From contig NZ_DFBS01000045.1 of NCBI RefSeq assembly GCF_002366715.1, positions 1 to 64,000 of the forward strand: 64,000 bases of DNA. Direction: 5' to 3'. Numbering within the stretch: the stretch's first letter is position 1; each line of letters starts with the position of its first letter. The notes beneath the pieces were generated by a model. That model was not told the DNA's origin. It saw nothing but the letters and a program-made list of their open reading frames with translations, and searched no databases. A program made the position numbers and the translations under genes. Of this stretch, positions 8,859 to 17,295 are shown piece by piece. The DNA comes from Halomonas sp. UBA3074 (GTDB taxonomy: Bacteria > Pseudomonadota > Gammaproteobacteria > Pseudomonadales > Halomonadaceae).

Positions 8859-9697
8859 GATGAAGACTCCTGGGGGGCAATGAACCGCCGAATAATGGGC
8901 AGTTGGCGTAGCAGGGCCCGGTCAACAGCGCCTGGCCATAGCATATTCAAGCGAGTAAAAAAGCGTTCTGGCAGGCCAATTTGTAGCTCTTCACGCTGCT
9001 GTTCCACGGCATTGATAATGGCCAGGGCAACGGCGTCAGGAGAGTCGACGGTATTGCCCAGCGCCGCGTTGAGCGCCTCGGTTTGGGGCGAGTTCATCGC
9101 GGTGCGAGTGGCTCGTGGAGCGATATACATCACCCGCACACGGGTATCGGCCAACTCCCGGCGCAGCGCTTGGCTAAAACCGCGCAGCGCAAACTTGGTA
9201 GCGCAGTAGGTGACTTGGCCAGGGTAGCCCAGTCGCCCGAGCGTCGAGCCAATGGTGATAATCGTCGCCTGGGGGCCAGCCATTAGCAGCGGAAGCAGCG
9301 CGCGGGTCAACTGCAGGGTGGCGGTCAGATTAATCGCCACCAGCTGTTCGATATCGCTGTCACTGGCAGTATCAAAAAATCCCTGCTGATTACTACCAGC
9401 GGCGTTAATCAGCATGTTGCACCCTGCCTCTTGCGCAGCGCTGACTAAGCGGCTTCGATCACTGGCGTTGGTTAGATCAGCGCTAACGGCGGTGATATGA
9501 GTGGGAAAACGGTCGACTAACGAAGCCAGCGCGTATTGTTGGCGACCACTTATCAGTAGGTGCGCGCCCCGCTGCGCCAGCGATTCGGCCAGGGCCATAC
9601 CAATACCGCCGCTGGCGCCGGTGATTAAAATCCGCTGGCCCGGCCATCCGCCGGGCAGCCTGTTTGTTCTAGGCCAAAGCAGGCTAGGCAAGCGCAT
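8855..9697 (-). CDS. Short-chain dehydrogenase/reductase (SDR)
   Basis: A classical SDR of 280 residues. The Rossmann nucleotide-binding loop is 'TGASGGIG' (near residues 27-34), followed by 'DLTNAS', the 'NAAGSN' motif, the catalytic Ser in 'TIGSTLGRLG', and the Tyr-Lys pair in 'YCATKFALRGFS'. The enzyme should reduce or oxidise a carbonyl/alcohol with NAD(P)H. In this operon it follows an AMP-forming ligase and a di-iron oxidase candidate, so it probably acts on an acyl-derived intermediate. It overlaps the genes on both sides (14 bases upstream, 4 downstream). The substrate is not predictable from sequence. Confidence 0.9.
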   Translation of the reverse strand: MRLPSLLWPRTNRLPGGWPGQRILITGASGGIGMALAESLAQRGAHLLISGRQQYALASLVDRFPTHITAVSADLTNASDRSRLVSAAQEAGCNMLINAAGSNQQGFFDTASDSDIEQLVAINLTATLQLTRALLPLLMAGPQATIITIGSTLGRLGYPGQVTYCATKFALRGFSQALRRELADTRVRVMYIAPRATRTAMNSPQTEALNAALGNTVDSPDAVALAIINAVEQQREELQIGLPERFFTRLNMLWPGAVDRALLRQLPIIRRFIAPQESSS

Positions 9698-10376
9698 GAC
9701 TTAGTTCCTCCACCGCGCTACCACCCTGACAGCGGGCTTCTATACCTCTAAACATCGCCCCATACAGGCGGTAGAACATATTGGCGCTATCAATTACTAC
9801 GGCCAGATCGTCGGCACCTAGCTGATTGATCTGCTCTTCAAAAAAGGCCAAATGACCAATATCCAGACTGCCGTGGGAGGTGAGGTATCGCACAGCACTG
9901 TTAGGAAGTGAAAGGCTGGCCTGTAAGCGTTCGGCGGCCTGGGTGGCAAGCGCGGTACTGGTACCTTCCAACACCTGCACCATGCCGAAGAATGCCACCG
10001 GGTTGCCGTGCTCTACGGCATCACGAATCCAGGCCACCATTAACCGAGTGGCGGGGTCTGGCAGGGTGGCTGCGGCGGCATCTGCATTCCCGCCTGCGGC
10101 GTGGATATCGTCCAGAATCCATTTTTCATGGCCGTGCTCCTCTTCGATGTACTCCACCAGCGCCGTGCGTAACCAGTCGAGCCGGTCGGGCAGACGTGCG
10201 CCGCAGGCCATCATTAGCGGCACGGTGAAACGAACGTGATGATACGCCTGACCTAAAAAGGCCAGATACTCCTCTAGGGAAACATTGCCCGCCAGAGCAC
10301 GGGTCACGATGGGGGTGGTCAGCAGCCAGTGACGAGCGTCTTGGGTAGCGTCTTGCAGCTGTTGGTAAGTGGTCAT
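9684..10376 (-). CDS. TenA/haem-oxygenase-like di-iron oxidase candidate
   Basis: An all-helical protein of 230 residues in the 'iron-containing redox enzyme' group of the TenA/PqqC/haem-oxygenase-like fold. The metal-ligand spacing of haem-oxygenase-like di-iron oxidases (UndA, SznF class) can be seen: E78-x2-H81, E137 in 'VLEGTS', and H168-x3-D172-x2-H175 in 'HGSLDIGH'. Characterised members carry out O2-dependent decarboxylation, desaturation or N-oxygenation in natural-product pathways. The frame extends to 10514, but ATG 10376 has AGGAG upstream and begins the fold. It overlaps the ligase gene by four bases, so a ligase-activated acid or amine is a plausible substrate source. The reaction is inferred. 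Confidence 0.8.
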   Translation of the reverse strand: MTTYQQLQDATQDARHWLLTTPIVTRALAGNVSLEEYLAFLGQAYHHVRFTVPLMMACGARLPDRLDWLRTALVEYIEEEHGHEKWILDDIHAAGGNADAAAATLPDPATRLMVAWIRDAVEHGNPVAFFGMVQVLEGTSTALATQAAERLQASLSLPNSAVRYLTSHGSLDIGHLAFFEEQINQLGADDLAVVIDSANMFYRLYGAMFRGIEARCQGGSAVEELSHALA

Positions 10377-11833
10377 GGTGTTACTCCTTTGGGTGTGTCG
10401 GTTACGACGGCCCTTAGCCAGCGGCCATAGGCGGTTAGCAGGGTGTCGCGGCGTAGGCGGCCGTTGGCCGTGAGTTGTTGGTTGTGGGGCGTAAAGGGGG
10501 CGACGCGCTGCCACTCATGCACCTGGGCGTAATCGGGTAGCGTGCGATTGACTGCATTGAGGGCAGCGTCTATCTGGGCATTGGTAATATGGGGCGTCGC
10601 GGGCACGATCAGCGCGCGGTTAGCGGGCAGGGCTTCGCCATACACCATGGCTTGGGCAATGGCAGGCTGTGTGCAGAGCTCGCCCTCTACCCATTGCGGG
10701 TTGACGTTACGGCCATAGGCGGTAATAAAGACTTCCCGCTGGCGGCCATTGAGCGCGATGGTGTCATCCTGCCACTGACCGGTATCCCCCGTGGCGTACC
10801 AGTCGCCGCAAGGCGCTTCGCCTATATAACCCAGCATCAAGGCGCCGCGAATATGCAGCTGGTCTTCGCTATCAATGCGGACCTGGGCGTGGCGCAGTGG
10901 GCGGCCAACGCCGCAGCTTGGTTCGCCTGGTCGATTAAGACAGACCACCGAGGTGCCTTCAGATAAACCATAGCCTTCATAGACTGGCCACCCGCCGCGC
11001 CGGGCGTGAGAGAGCAGTGTGTTAGCCACATGCGCGCCGCCCACTGCCACAAAGCGCAGGCTATCTGGCGCCGTTGTGGACTCGCTGACCAACGCTTGAA
11101 GCAACTGAGGTACCAAAATCATGCTGTGGGGTTGGTAGCGCACAATGGCATCAAGGGCGAGCTGAGCGTTAAAACCGCTGGCTCCTTGCCAGCCTAATGT
11201 GGCCAACCCCGGTAAAATGCTGCAGGCACCCAGCCATAGCGGTAGATAAAGCCCACCGATATTTTCGAGCAGCGTGGAGAGGGGCAACATGGCTAAGTGG
11301 CGGCGTATATCAAGCGGTGCCACTACCTCCGCGAGGCTTTCAGTTACGGTCAGTAGCGCCGCGTTATCCAAGCACACGCCCTTGGGCGAGCCGCTGGTGC
11401 CCGAGGTAAAGGTGATGCGCGTGGTGCCTTCGTGTAACGCAGGGGAGTGATCAACCCGGCGTTGGGCAATGGCTGCGTCCTGGGTGGCTTGAAAACCGTA
11501 GGGCTCCCCACCATGCCCAATCCAGCTATCCAGGCCCGCCTGCTGAACCACGTGGCGGCGCTGCTGTTCACTGAAAAAGCCAGGAATAGGCACCGCCACA
11601 CACGCTTCGGCCATCAGGGCTAAATCCCATAGCGCCCACTCCAGCCCGTTATCCAGCGCTAGTGCAACGCGCCGGGTATTAACGTCACGTAAGCGCTGGC
11701 GCCGTTGGGCGACATGGTGAATGACGTCCGCATACGACAAATTCTGCTCGCCATCGGTAAGTGCGGTAGGCTGTGGGCTGTGCTGGGCATGACAGGCAAG
11801 TCGCACCATCAGCGCATTAGGCAAGGCGTGCAT
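10373..11833 (-). CDS. AMP-forming acyl/aryl ligase (ANL superfamily)
   Basis: An adenylate-forming enzyme of about 486 residues. The P-loop-like A3 motif 'TFTSGTSGSPKG', the A5 motif 'YEGYGLSEGT', the A7 motif 'YATGDTG' and the hinge region 'GRQREVFITAYGRNVNP' are all present. The usual A10 motif, whose Lys drives adenylation, reads 'ANGRLRRD', with Arg at the Lys position, which is unusual. Start: ATG 11833 overlaps the preceding gene by 17 bases and has GAGG upstream; the frame itself is open to 11908. It probably activates a carboxylic acid for transfer within this operon, perhaps to the GNAT-like protein encoded just upstream. The substrate is unknown. Confidence 0.85.
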   Translation of the reverse strand: MHALPNALMVRLACHAQHSPQPTALTDGEQNLSYADVIHHVAQRRQRLRDVNTRRVALALDNGLEWALWDLALMAEACVAVPIPGFFSEQQRRHVVQQAGLDSWIGHGGEPYGFQATQDAAIAQRRVDHSPALHEGTTRITFTSGTSGSPKGVCLDNAALLTVTESLAEVVAPLDIRRHLAMLPLSTLLENIGGLYLPLWLGACSILPGLATLGWQGASGFNAQLALDAIVRYQPHSMILVPQLLQALVSESTTAPDSLRFVAVGGAHVANTLLSHARRGGWPVYEGYGLSEGTSVVCLNRPGEPSCGVGRPLRHAQVRIDSEDQLHIRGALMLGYIGEAPCGDWYATGDTGQWQDDTIALNGRQREVFITAYGRNVNPQWVEGELCTQPAIAQAMVYGEALPANRALIVPATPHITNAQIDAALNAVNRTLPDYAQVHEWQRVAPFTPHNQQLTANGRLRRDTLLTAYGRWLRAVVTDTPKGVTP

Positions 11834-12458
11834 GCAGCACCTCTTCCCTGGCGGTTTCAGTGAAGGCTGAGTGAGCCTGAAGCGTATGCATGGCGCTGCG
11901 CAGATCACCGGCCATCACCCATGGGCGATTCTGGTAATAGCGCCCCCAGAGGTGCGACGCTTCGCCCAGGCGGGTAGGGTCGGCAGGCGTGATAGGCTGA
12001 GGCTCAAAACCTAAACGCCGCAGGCCGTTAGCGACCTCTGGTGTGGCCGTAAACAGTAGCCAAGCGATACCCTCTGCCGCTAACTGGTGGGCTAAATAGA
12101 TAAACAGCTGCCGCTGTAAGCCAGGGCGCAGGCTGGCTAAGTTACCGATTTCAGCAATGTCCTGACGGGTAAGTGACTGCTGGAACCGCTGCATCAGAAT
12201 GTCTTCGGCTTGGCCATCCAAGTAGCGCTCTAAAAAGAGCGGCCCGCTGTTAGCAAGTCGCAGACCCACCGCTGCCAGTGGTTGATCGGCTTGCCATAAT
12301 CCAAACAAGCGAGGCAAAAAATGCTGGATATGGGCGTTATGCTGTTGAGCAAAGCGTTGCTGGATCAGTTGCTGAAGCGCCGACTTTTCCTGCCAATTGA
12401 GAGCTTCGTGCCAATCCAGCGATATCAGGGCAGTAGCCGGTGTGCTTAGGCGAGCCAT
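11817..12458 (-). CDS. Thermostable-hemolysin family protein (GNAT/LuxI-like fold)
   Basis: 213 residues resembling the 'thermostable hemolysin' family first named from Vibrio delta-VPH. Its members look like acyl transferases of the GNAT/autoinducer-synthase type more than like pore formers. Visible features are 'FGLWQADQPLAAVGLRLA', 'LFLERYLD' and a central 'IAEIGNLASLRPGLQRQLF' segment, similar to the acceptor strand of GNAT folds. It is the first gene of the operon and sits on a shared divergent promoter region. In this setting an acyl-transfer role using the product of the adjacent ligase is more plausible than haemolysis, but that is inference from family and context. Confidence 0.7.
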   Translation of the reverse strand: MARLSTPATALISLDWHEALNWQEKSALQQLIQQRFAQQHNAHIQHFLPRLFGLWQADQPLAAVGLRLANSGPLFLERYLDGQAEDILMQRFQQSLTRQDIAEIGNLASLRPGLQRQLFIYLAHQLAAEGIAWLLFTATPEVANGLRRLGFEPQPITPADPTRLGEASHLWGRYYQNRPWVMAGDLRSAMHTLQAHSAFTETAREEVLHARLA

Positions 12459-12501
12459 CGGGTGATCTCCATCGTGTTTTCCGACACTCTGGGCGCGATA
12501 A

Positions 12502-12518
12502 CTTAACGAAAACTTAAG
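12502..12518 (+). promoter_or_regulatory. CTTAA direct repeat, probable response-regulator box
   Basis: CTTAAC at 12502-12507 and CTTAAG at 12513-12518 form a direct repeat with 11-bp periodicity. That is the spacing bound by QseB/PmrA-class OmpR regulators. It lies in the 113-bp divergent region between the seven-gene operon and the GNAT gene, so it could control either or both. Confidence 0.5.
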
Positions 12519-12571
12519 TTGAGTAAATATTTATCCCTGATTTGATTGAGCAATAGAGAGGTAACGCATCG

Positions 12572-13507
12572 ATGACCTCCGCGCAGGTAACGCCCCTTCA
12601 GATCGTACAGTGTCCTCCTTCGCGGCGACGCGAGGCACTGCTGCAATTGGCAGCTGCTCATGACCCTGCCCTGCAATCAGTGCTCAGCGGGGCGGTTAAG
12701 GCCATGGCGAACGCGCCAGATCAAGCTTGGGAGGGGTTACGGGTGATTAAGACCGCGGGGCAACTGGCGGGCGCTATTTGGGTGCAGCCTCTGCCCATGA
12801 ACATGGCTCAACTATGGTTACCCAACACAGCAGGCGCACACGCCCATGCGCTGCTGCGTGCCGCCCATGCGTGGGTAGAACAACAGCCTATTCGGCTGTG
12901 TCATCTGGAACTGCCTCCCCAGGCTGCCGCAACAGAGGCGCTGCTGATGGAGCATGGCATGCAGCGCTTGGCCAGCTTGGAGCATCTCGTTGGCAGTACA
13001 CGCCGCCGTTTAGCAATGAACGAAGCGAGGCCGTTAACACTGCAGCCGCTAGGCGCGTTTTCACAAGCAGAACAAATAAATTTACTCGCCGCGGTGGGGC
13101 ATGATTCGCTGGATAGTGTGCCGCTGCGCGACGTACTCTCGGTAAACGAGTTGCTTGCCGGGTTCCAGCAGCAGGACTCCCAGGCCCCGCAACACTGGTA
13201 CGCCGTCCATTATCAAGACGCCCTTGTCGGTGTTTTGCTACTGGCGCCGCGTCCGTTGTTGAATCGCTGGGAGCTTATGTTAATGGGGCTTATTCCTGAG
13301 TGGCGTGGCATGGGGTTAGGGCGCGCGTTGTTGAATAGCGCCCTGGCGCTTGCCCAGCAGGCAGGTATACAGGAAGCCGTGCTGGCGGTGGATGAGGTTA
13401 ATGTACCGGCCAAACGGCTCTATCAGCAGGTGGGTTTTAAGCAATATGCGCAACAGCGTTTATTAGCGTGGAAAGGGGGTGGCGAAAGGAGTGAAGCCCC
13501 CCATTAA
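12572..13507 (+). CDS. GNAT-family N-acetyltransferase
   Basis: 311 residues. The C-terminal half carries a clear GNAT domain: 'LMLMGLIPEWRGMGLGRALL' (the acetyl-CoA pyrophosphate-binding motif A) and 'EAVLAVDEVNVPAKRLYQQVGFKQ' (motif B). The N-terminal half looks like a degenerate second GNAT fold with no clear binding loop. It is divergent from the operon that starts at 12458 and shares its promoter region. Whether it belongs to that pathway or is an independent acetyltransferase cannot be decided. No substrate is predicted. Confidence 0.85.
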   Translation: MTSAQVTPLQIVQCPPSRRREALLQLAAAHDPALQSVLSGAVKAMANAPDQAWEGLRVIKTAGQLAGAIWVQPLPMNMAQLWLPNTAGAHAHALLRAAHAWVEQQPIRLCHLELPPQAAATEALLMEHGMQRLASLEHLVGSTRRRLAMNEARPLTLQPLGAFSQAEQINLLAAVGHDSLDSVPLRDVLSVNELLAGFQQQDSQAPQHWYAVHYQDALVGVLLLAPRPLLNRWELMLMGLIPEWRGMGLGRALLNSALALAQQAGIQEAVLAVDEVNVPAKRLYQQVGFKQYAQQRLLAWKGGGERSEAPH

Positions 13508-13703
13508 TGCCTAAATAGTCGTGATTGGTGGCATAGGTGCGCTTAGTAGCATTTTCTTGCGCTTTGCGTTGCCGTTATACTAGCTCTATACACGCGTCTT
13601 GGCGTCTCAGCGGAGCTTTTCACAGATTGGCGCTGCCGCGCGCAGGGGTTAAGGCAGAAGTTAAGAACAAACGGTTGATGACAATACTCAAGAGGTGGTG
13701 AGA

Positions 13704-14564
13704 GTGAAAGCAAAGCTGATCATGAGCGGGCTGGCGGCCCTCGGCTTCATGGCGGGCACTTCAGGTGCTTACGCTCAAGACGCCGCACGTGATGCGATTG
13801 CCGAGCGTCTAGCGCCGGTAGGGCAACTCTGTTTACAAGGCCAAGACTGTGGAACGGCGGCCGCGCCTGCAGGCGATAGCGCTAGCAGTGGCGGTGATAT
13901 CGACGGCGAAGGTATTTACGGCAATGTCTGTAGCGCGTGTCACGCATCCGGCGCGGCGGGCGCGCCCATCCGTGGTGAGGAAGATGCCTGGGCGGCGCGT
14001 ACCGAACAAGGTTTTGCGACACTCGTCGATCATGCCATTAATGGTATTGGCGCGATGCCAGCGAAAGGCGGTAACGCCAGCCTTTCCGATGAAGAAGTAG
14101 AAGCGGCAGTAGCCTATATGGTTGAGCCGGTGATGGAAGTGCCTGAGTTAGGCGGTGGCGATGAAGCCGCCTCTGAAGAGGCTGGCTCAGAAGAAGCTGC
14201 CGCCGAAGAGACCGCCGCTGCGGAAGGTGATGCTGCCGCTGAAGAAGAGATGGCTGCTAACGACGACGCGGCGAGTGAAGAAGACGCGGCAGCCTCTGAA
14301 GAAGCGAGTGGCGGTAGCGATTTAGACGGTGAAGCCCTCTACGCGAGCTCTGGCTGTGTGGCGTGCCACGATAATGGCGTTGCCGGTGCACCCACCAAAG
14401 GCGACTCCGAAGCTTGGGCAGCGCGTTTAGAGAAAGGGGCTGATGAGCTTTACGCCAGCGCGATCAACGGCATTGGCGCCATGCCTGCCAAAGGCGGTAA
14501 CCCCAATCTGTCTGATGAAGAAGTGATGGCCGTCGTTGATTACTTGATGGCAGAAGCGCAATAA
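13704..14564 (+). CDS. Di-haem c-type cytochrome (tandem cytochrome c5 domains)
   Basis: A periplasmic electron carrier. An N-terminal signal peptide ends near 'SGAYAQ'. Two cytochrome-c5-like domains follow, each with a CxxCH haem site ('CSACH' and 'CVACH') and a distal Met in the duplicated motif 'NGIGAMPAKGGN', followed by 'LSDEEV'. The domains are joined by a linker of about 60 residues made almost entirely of Ala, Glu, Asp and Ser. This acidic tract fits a halophile's exported protein. The frame is open from GTG 13695; GTG 13704 is preferred because GAGGTG lies six bases upstream. The redox partner is not indicated by neighbours. Confidence 0.9.
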   Translation: MKAKLIMSGLAALGFMAGTSGAYAQDAARDAIAERLAPVGQLCLQGQDCGTAAAPAGDSASSGGDIDGEGIYGNVCSACHASGAAGAPIRGEEDAWAARTEQGFATLVDHAINGIGAMPAKGGNASLSDEEVEAAVAYMVEPVMEVPELGGGDEAASEEAGSEEAAAEETAAAEGDAAAEEEMAANDDAASEEDAAASEEASGGSDLDGEALYASSGCVACHDNGVAGAPTKGDSEAWAARLEKGADELYASAINGIGAMPAKGGNPNLSDEEVMAVVDYLMAEAQ

Positions 14565-14596
14565 GCCGTCGCCAACCACTCGCGTTTAAGTAATTT

Positions 14597-14638
14597 ATCC
14601 ACAGGGTGTTTTAAGCATCGCCCTGTGGATTATTTTTT
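14597..14638 (+). terminator. Rho-independent terminator after the di-haem cytochrome
   Basis: A 10-bp perfect stem pairs ATCCACAGGG (14597-14606) with CCCTGTGGAT (14621-14630) and is followed by TATTTTTT. It terminates the plus-strand cytochrome gene and lies between it and the convergent rep gene. Confidence 0.85.
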
Positions 14639-14655
14639 GCCTGCCTAATGATCGA

Positions 14656-16737
14656 TCACCCTAGCAGTGAACGAAGTCCGGCAATGGCGTCTTTACCCCG
14701 GGCCTGCTTTTTCTCAGGGTCTTCTTTATCGGCACGGCCTTCCCACTCTAAATCTTCCGCGGGCAGTTCTTCTAAGAAGCGGCTCGGCTGGCAGTCCATC
14801 AACTCACCGTAGGCTTTCCGCTGGCGGGCAAGTGTCAACGTCAGCGTACGCCGTGCCCGGGTAATCCCCACATAAGCCAAGCGACGCTCCTCTTCCACGG
14901 TGCCTACTTCAATGGCGTTGCGGTGGGGCAACAGGTCTTCCTCTAACCCCATCAAATACACATGCGGAAACTCCAGCCCTTTTGAGGCATGCATGGTGAG
15001 TAGCTGCACGCGATCGGAGTCATCCTCTTCTGCCTGCTGCTCCAGAATATCGCGTAATACCAAGCGTGAAATAGCCGCTTCCACGCCGTCGGTTTCGGTA
15101 TCGGTGGCGTCTGTATCGTCTTCGGGGTCGCGATTGAGCGACTTTTCCAGCTGGTCGATCAAAATCCACACGTTGGCCATGCGGCGCTCGGCAACCGTGG
15201 GGGCGCTGGCGTTTTGGTACAGCCAGGCCTCGTAATCCATATCCCGCAGCATGTCGCGAATAGCGGCAATCGCATCGCCTTGATCCATGCGCTTGCGCAC
15301 GCCATTAATAAAGTGGGTAAAGCGGCTCAAGCGCTCTGTCGCTCGGGTTGGCAGTACTTGCTCTAGCCCTAACTCGTGGCAGGCGGCAAACAGCGATATC
15401 GAGCGCTCGGTGGCATAGTTGGCAAGCTTCTCGACGGTGCCGGGGCCCACTTCGCGGCGTGGCACGTTCACAATGCGCAAAAAAGCGTTGTCGTCGGCGG
15501 GATTAATCAACAGGCGCAGGTAAGCCATGGTGTCTTTAATCTCGTTGCGGGAGAAAAACGACGTACCACCGGAGAGCTTGTAAGGGATTTGGTAGTGCTG
15601 GAGCTTAAGCTCTAATAGCCGTGCCTGGAAATTGCCCCGATAAAGCACCGCAAAGTCGCGCCACTCGGCCTTCTCTTTGATCCTGCGCGTGAGCATTTCG
15701 CTGGCGACCCGCTCAGACTCCGCCTCCTCATGACGATTCACGATCACCCGAATCGAAGCTCCGTCGCCCATATCAGACCATAGCGTCTTCTCGTAAACGT
15801 GGGGGTTATTGGCGATCAGCGTATTGGCGGCGCGCAGTATGGTGGCGGTCGAGCGGTAGTTCTGTTCCAGCTTGATGACTTTCAGGCGCGGGAAATCTTC
15901 CCCCAGGGTGATCAGGTTTTCAGGGCGGGCACCGCGCCAGGCGTAGATCGATTGGTCATCGTCGCCCACCACAGTAAAGGTGGAACGCTCCGCCATCAGC
16001 AGTTTCACCAGCAGGTACTGGGAGACGTTGGTGTCCTGATACTCATCCACCAGCATATAGTGGATTTTGCGCCGCCAGCGCTCGAGCGCTTCTGGATCGT
16101 TCTTGAGCAGTACCACCGGCAGCAGAATCAGGTCGTCGAAGTCCACCGCGTTGTAGGCTTTTAAATGACGGACGTAGGCTTCGTACACCCGAGCGGCAAA
16201 ATGCTCATCGTCGTCGGCGGCAAACGAGAGCGCATCGCTGGGCAGCACTAAATCGTTCTTCCAGGTGGAAATTTTGCTCTGCACGGCATTGATCTGCTCG
16301 GCGTCCACCTGGGCGTCTTTGTTCATCAAATCACGCAACAGCGCCTTGGCGTCTTCCGGGTCAAAGAGCGAAAAGCCCGGCTTGTAGCCCAGGGTTTTAA
16401 GCTCGCCGCGAATAATATTCAGCCCCAGGGTGTGAAAGGTGGAAACCGTTAACCCGTGGCCCTCTTTGCCGTGGAGCATCTGGCCGACACGCTCTTTCAT
16501 CTCCCGGGCGGCTTTATTGGTAAAGGTCACCGCCGCGATTTTGCGCGCGCTCATCCCGCACTCTTGCACCAAATAGGCAATTTTAGTGGTGATAACGCTG
16601 GTTTTACCGGAACCGGCGCCCGCCAACACCAAGCAGGGACCATCGATGTAGCGCACGGCTTCCTGCTGGCGCGGGTTTAGCCCTTTAATGCGGCTAAGAA
16701 TGCTCTTGGGCGTGGCAGGCGTCATGGCGTCGGTCAT
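14656..16737 (-). CDS. rep: ATP-dependent DNA helicase Rep (UvrD/PcrA superfamily 1A)
   Basis: 693 residues. The SF1 helicase motifs are in order: Q motif 'LNPRQQEAVRY', Walker A 'AGAGSGKTSVIT', Ia 'FTNKAAREMKERV', Walker B 'LVDEYQDTN', III 'VGDDDQSIYAWRGA', IV 'LEQNYRS', V 'TMHASKGLEFPHV' and VI 'VGITRAR'. Size and the C-terminal sequence fit Rep (673 residues in E. coli) rather than the longer UvrD. It is a 3'-5' helicase that helps replication forks past protein roadblocks. A stand-alone gene, divergent from trmL. The start overlaps no neighbour. Confidence 0.93.
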   Translation of the reverse strand: MTDAMTPATPKSILSRIKGLNPRQQEAVRYIDGPCLVLAGAGSGKTSVITTKIAYLVQECGMSARKIAAVTFTNKAAREMKERVGQMLHGKEGHGLTVSTFHTLGLNIIRGELKTLGYKPGFSLFDPEDAKALLRDLMNKDAQVDAEQINAVQSKISTWKNDLVLPSDALSFAADDDEHFAARVYEAYVRHLKAYNAVDFDDLILLPVVLLKNDPEALERWRRKIHYMLVDEYQDTNVSQYLLVKLLMAERSTFTVVGDDDQSIYAWRGARPENLITLGEDFPRLKVIKLEQNYRSTATILRAANTLIANNPHVYEKTLWSDMGDGASIRVIVNRHEEAESERVASEMLTRRIKEKAEWRDFAVLYRGNFQARLLELKLQHYQIPYKLSGGTSFFSRNEIKDTMAYLRLLINPADDNAFLRIVNVPRREVGPGTVEKLANYATERSISLFAACHELGLEQVLPTRATERLSRFTHFINGVRKRMDQGDAIAAIRDMLRDMDYEAWLYQNASAPTVAERRMANVWILIDQLEKSLNRDPEDDTDATDTETDGVEAAISRLVLRDILEQQAEEDDSDRVQLLTMHASKGLEFPHVYLMGLEEDLLPHRNAIEVGTVEEERRLAYVGITRARRTLTLTLARQRKAYGELMDCQPSRFLEELPAEDLEWEGRADKEDPEKKQARGKDAIAGLRSLLG

Positions 16738-16824
16738 CCTCTACGAGAGTTGCTAGTCGGCTTCAAGTACGGTTTCAAGTACAATCAGCCGCTTGGCGAA
16801 GGCATAATAAACAGGCAGGTGGAG

Positions 16825-17295
16825 ATGTTTGAAGTAGCGCTTTTTGAACCGCGCATGGCGCCCAATACGGGCAACATCATGCGCTTGGTCGCCAATAATG
16901 GCTGCCGTTTACACCTGATTGAGCCGCTTGGCTTCGACCTGGAAGAGAAAAAGCTGCGCCGCGCCGGGCTGGATTACCGTGATATCGACAACGTGACCCG
17001 CCACGCGGATTTTAACGCTTTTCAGCAGGCCATGCAGGGTCGGCGCATCTGGGCGATCACCACTAAAGGCACGCGCACTTACAGTGATGCCGACTTTGCC
17101 CCGGGCGATGTGCTGCTGTTTGGTTCTGAAACCGCTGGGCTCTCGCCCCAAGTACATGAAGCGCTAACCGCTGAGCAAAAACTGCGCCTGCCTATGCAGC
17201 CCAATAACCGTAGCCTGAACCTTTCCAACGCCGTGGCTATTGTGAGCTATGAAGCGTGGCGCCAGCAAGGTTTCACTGGCGCGCTGTCAGTCTAA
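16825..17295 (+). CDS. trmL: tRNA (cytidine/uridine-34-2'-O)-methyltransferase TrmL
   Basis: A 156-residue SPOUT methyltransferase, the same length as E. coli TrmL, which methylates the ribose of the wobble base in two leucine tRNAs. The 'FEPRMAPNTGNIMRLVANNG' N-terminus, 'LLFGSETAGLS' and the knot motif 'LPMQPNNRSLNLSNAVAIVSYEAWRQ' are clear. The frame extends upstream to 16750, but ATG 16825 gives the family N-terminus 'MFEVALFEP' and has a GGTGGAG-like site just before it. Divergent from rep and convergent with pyrE, which begins one base after the stop. Confidence 0.93.
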   Translation: MFEVALFEPRMAPNTGNIMRLVANNGCRLHLIEPLGFDLEEKKLRRAGLDYRDIDNVTRHADFNAFQQAMQGRRIWAITTKGTRTYSDADFAPGDVLLFGSETAGLSPQVHEALTAEQKLRLPMQPNNRSLNLSNAVAIVSYEAWRQQGFTGALSV

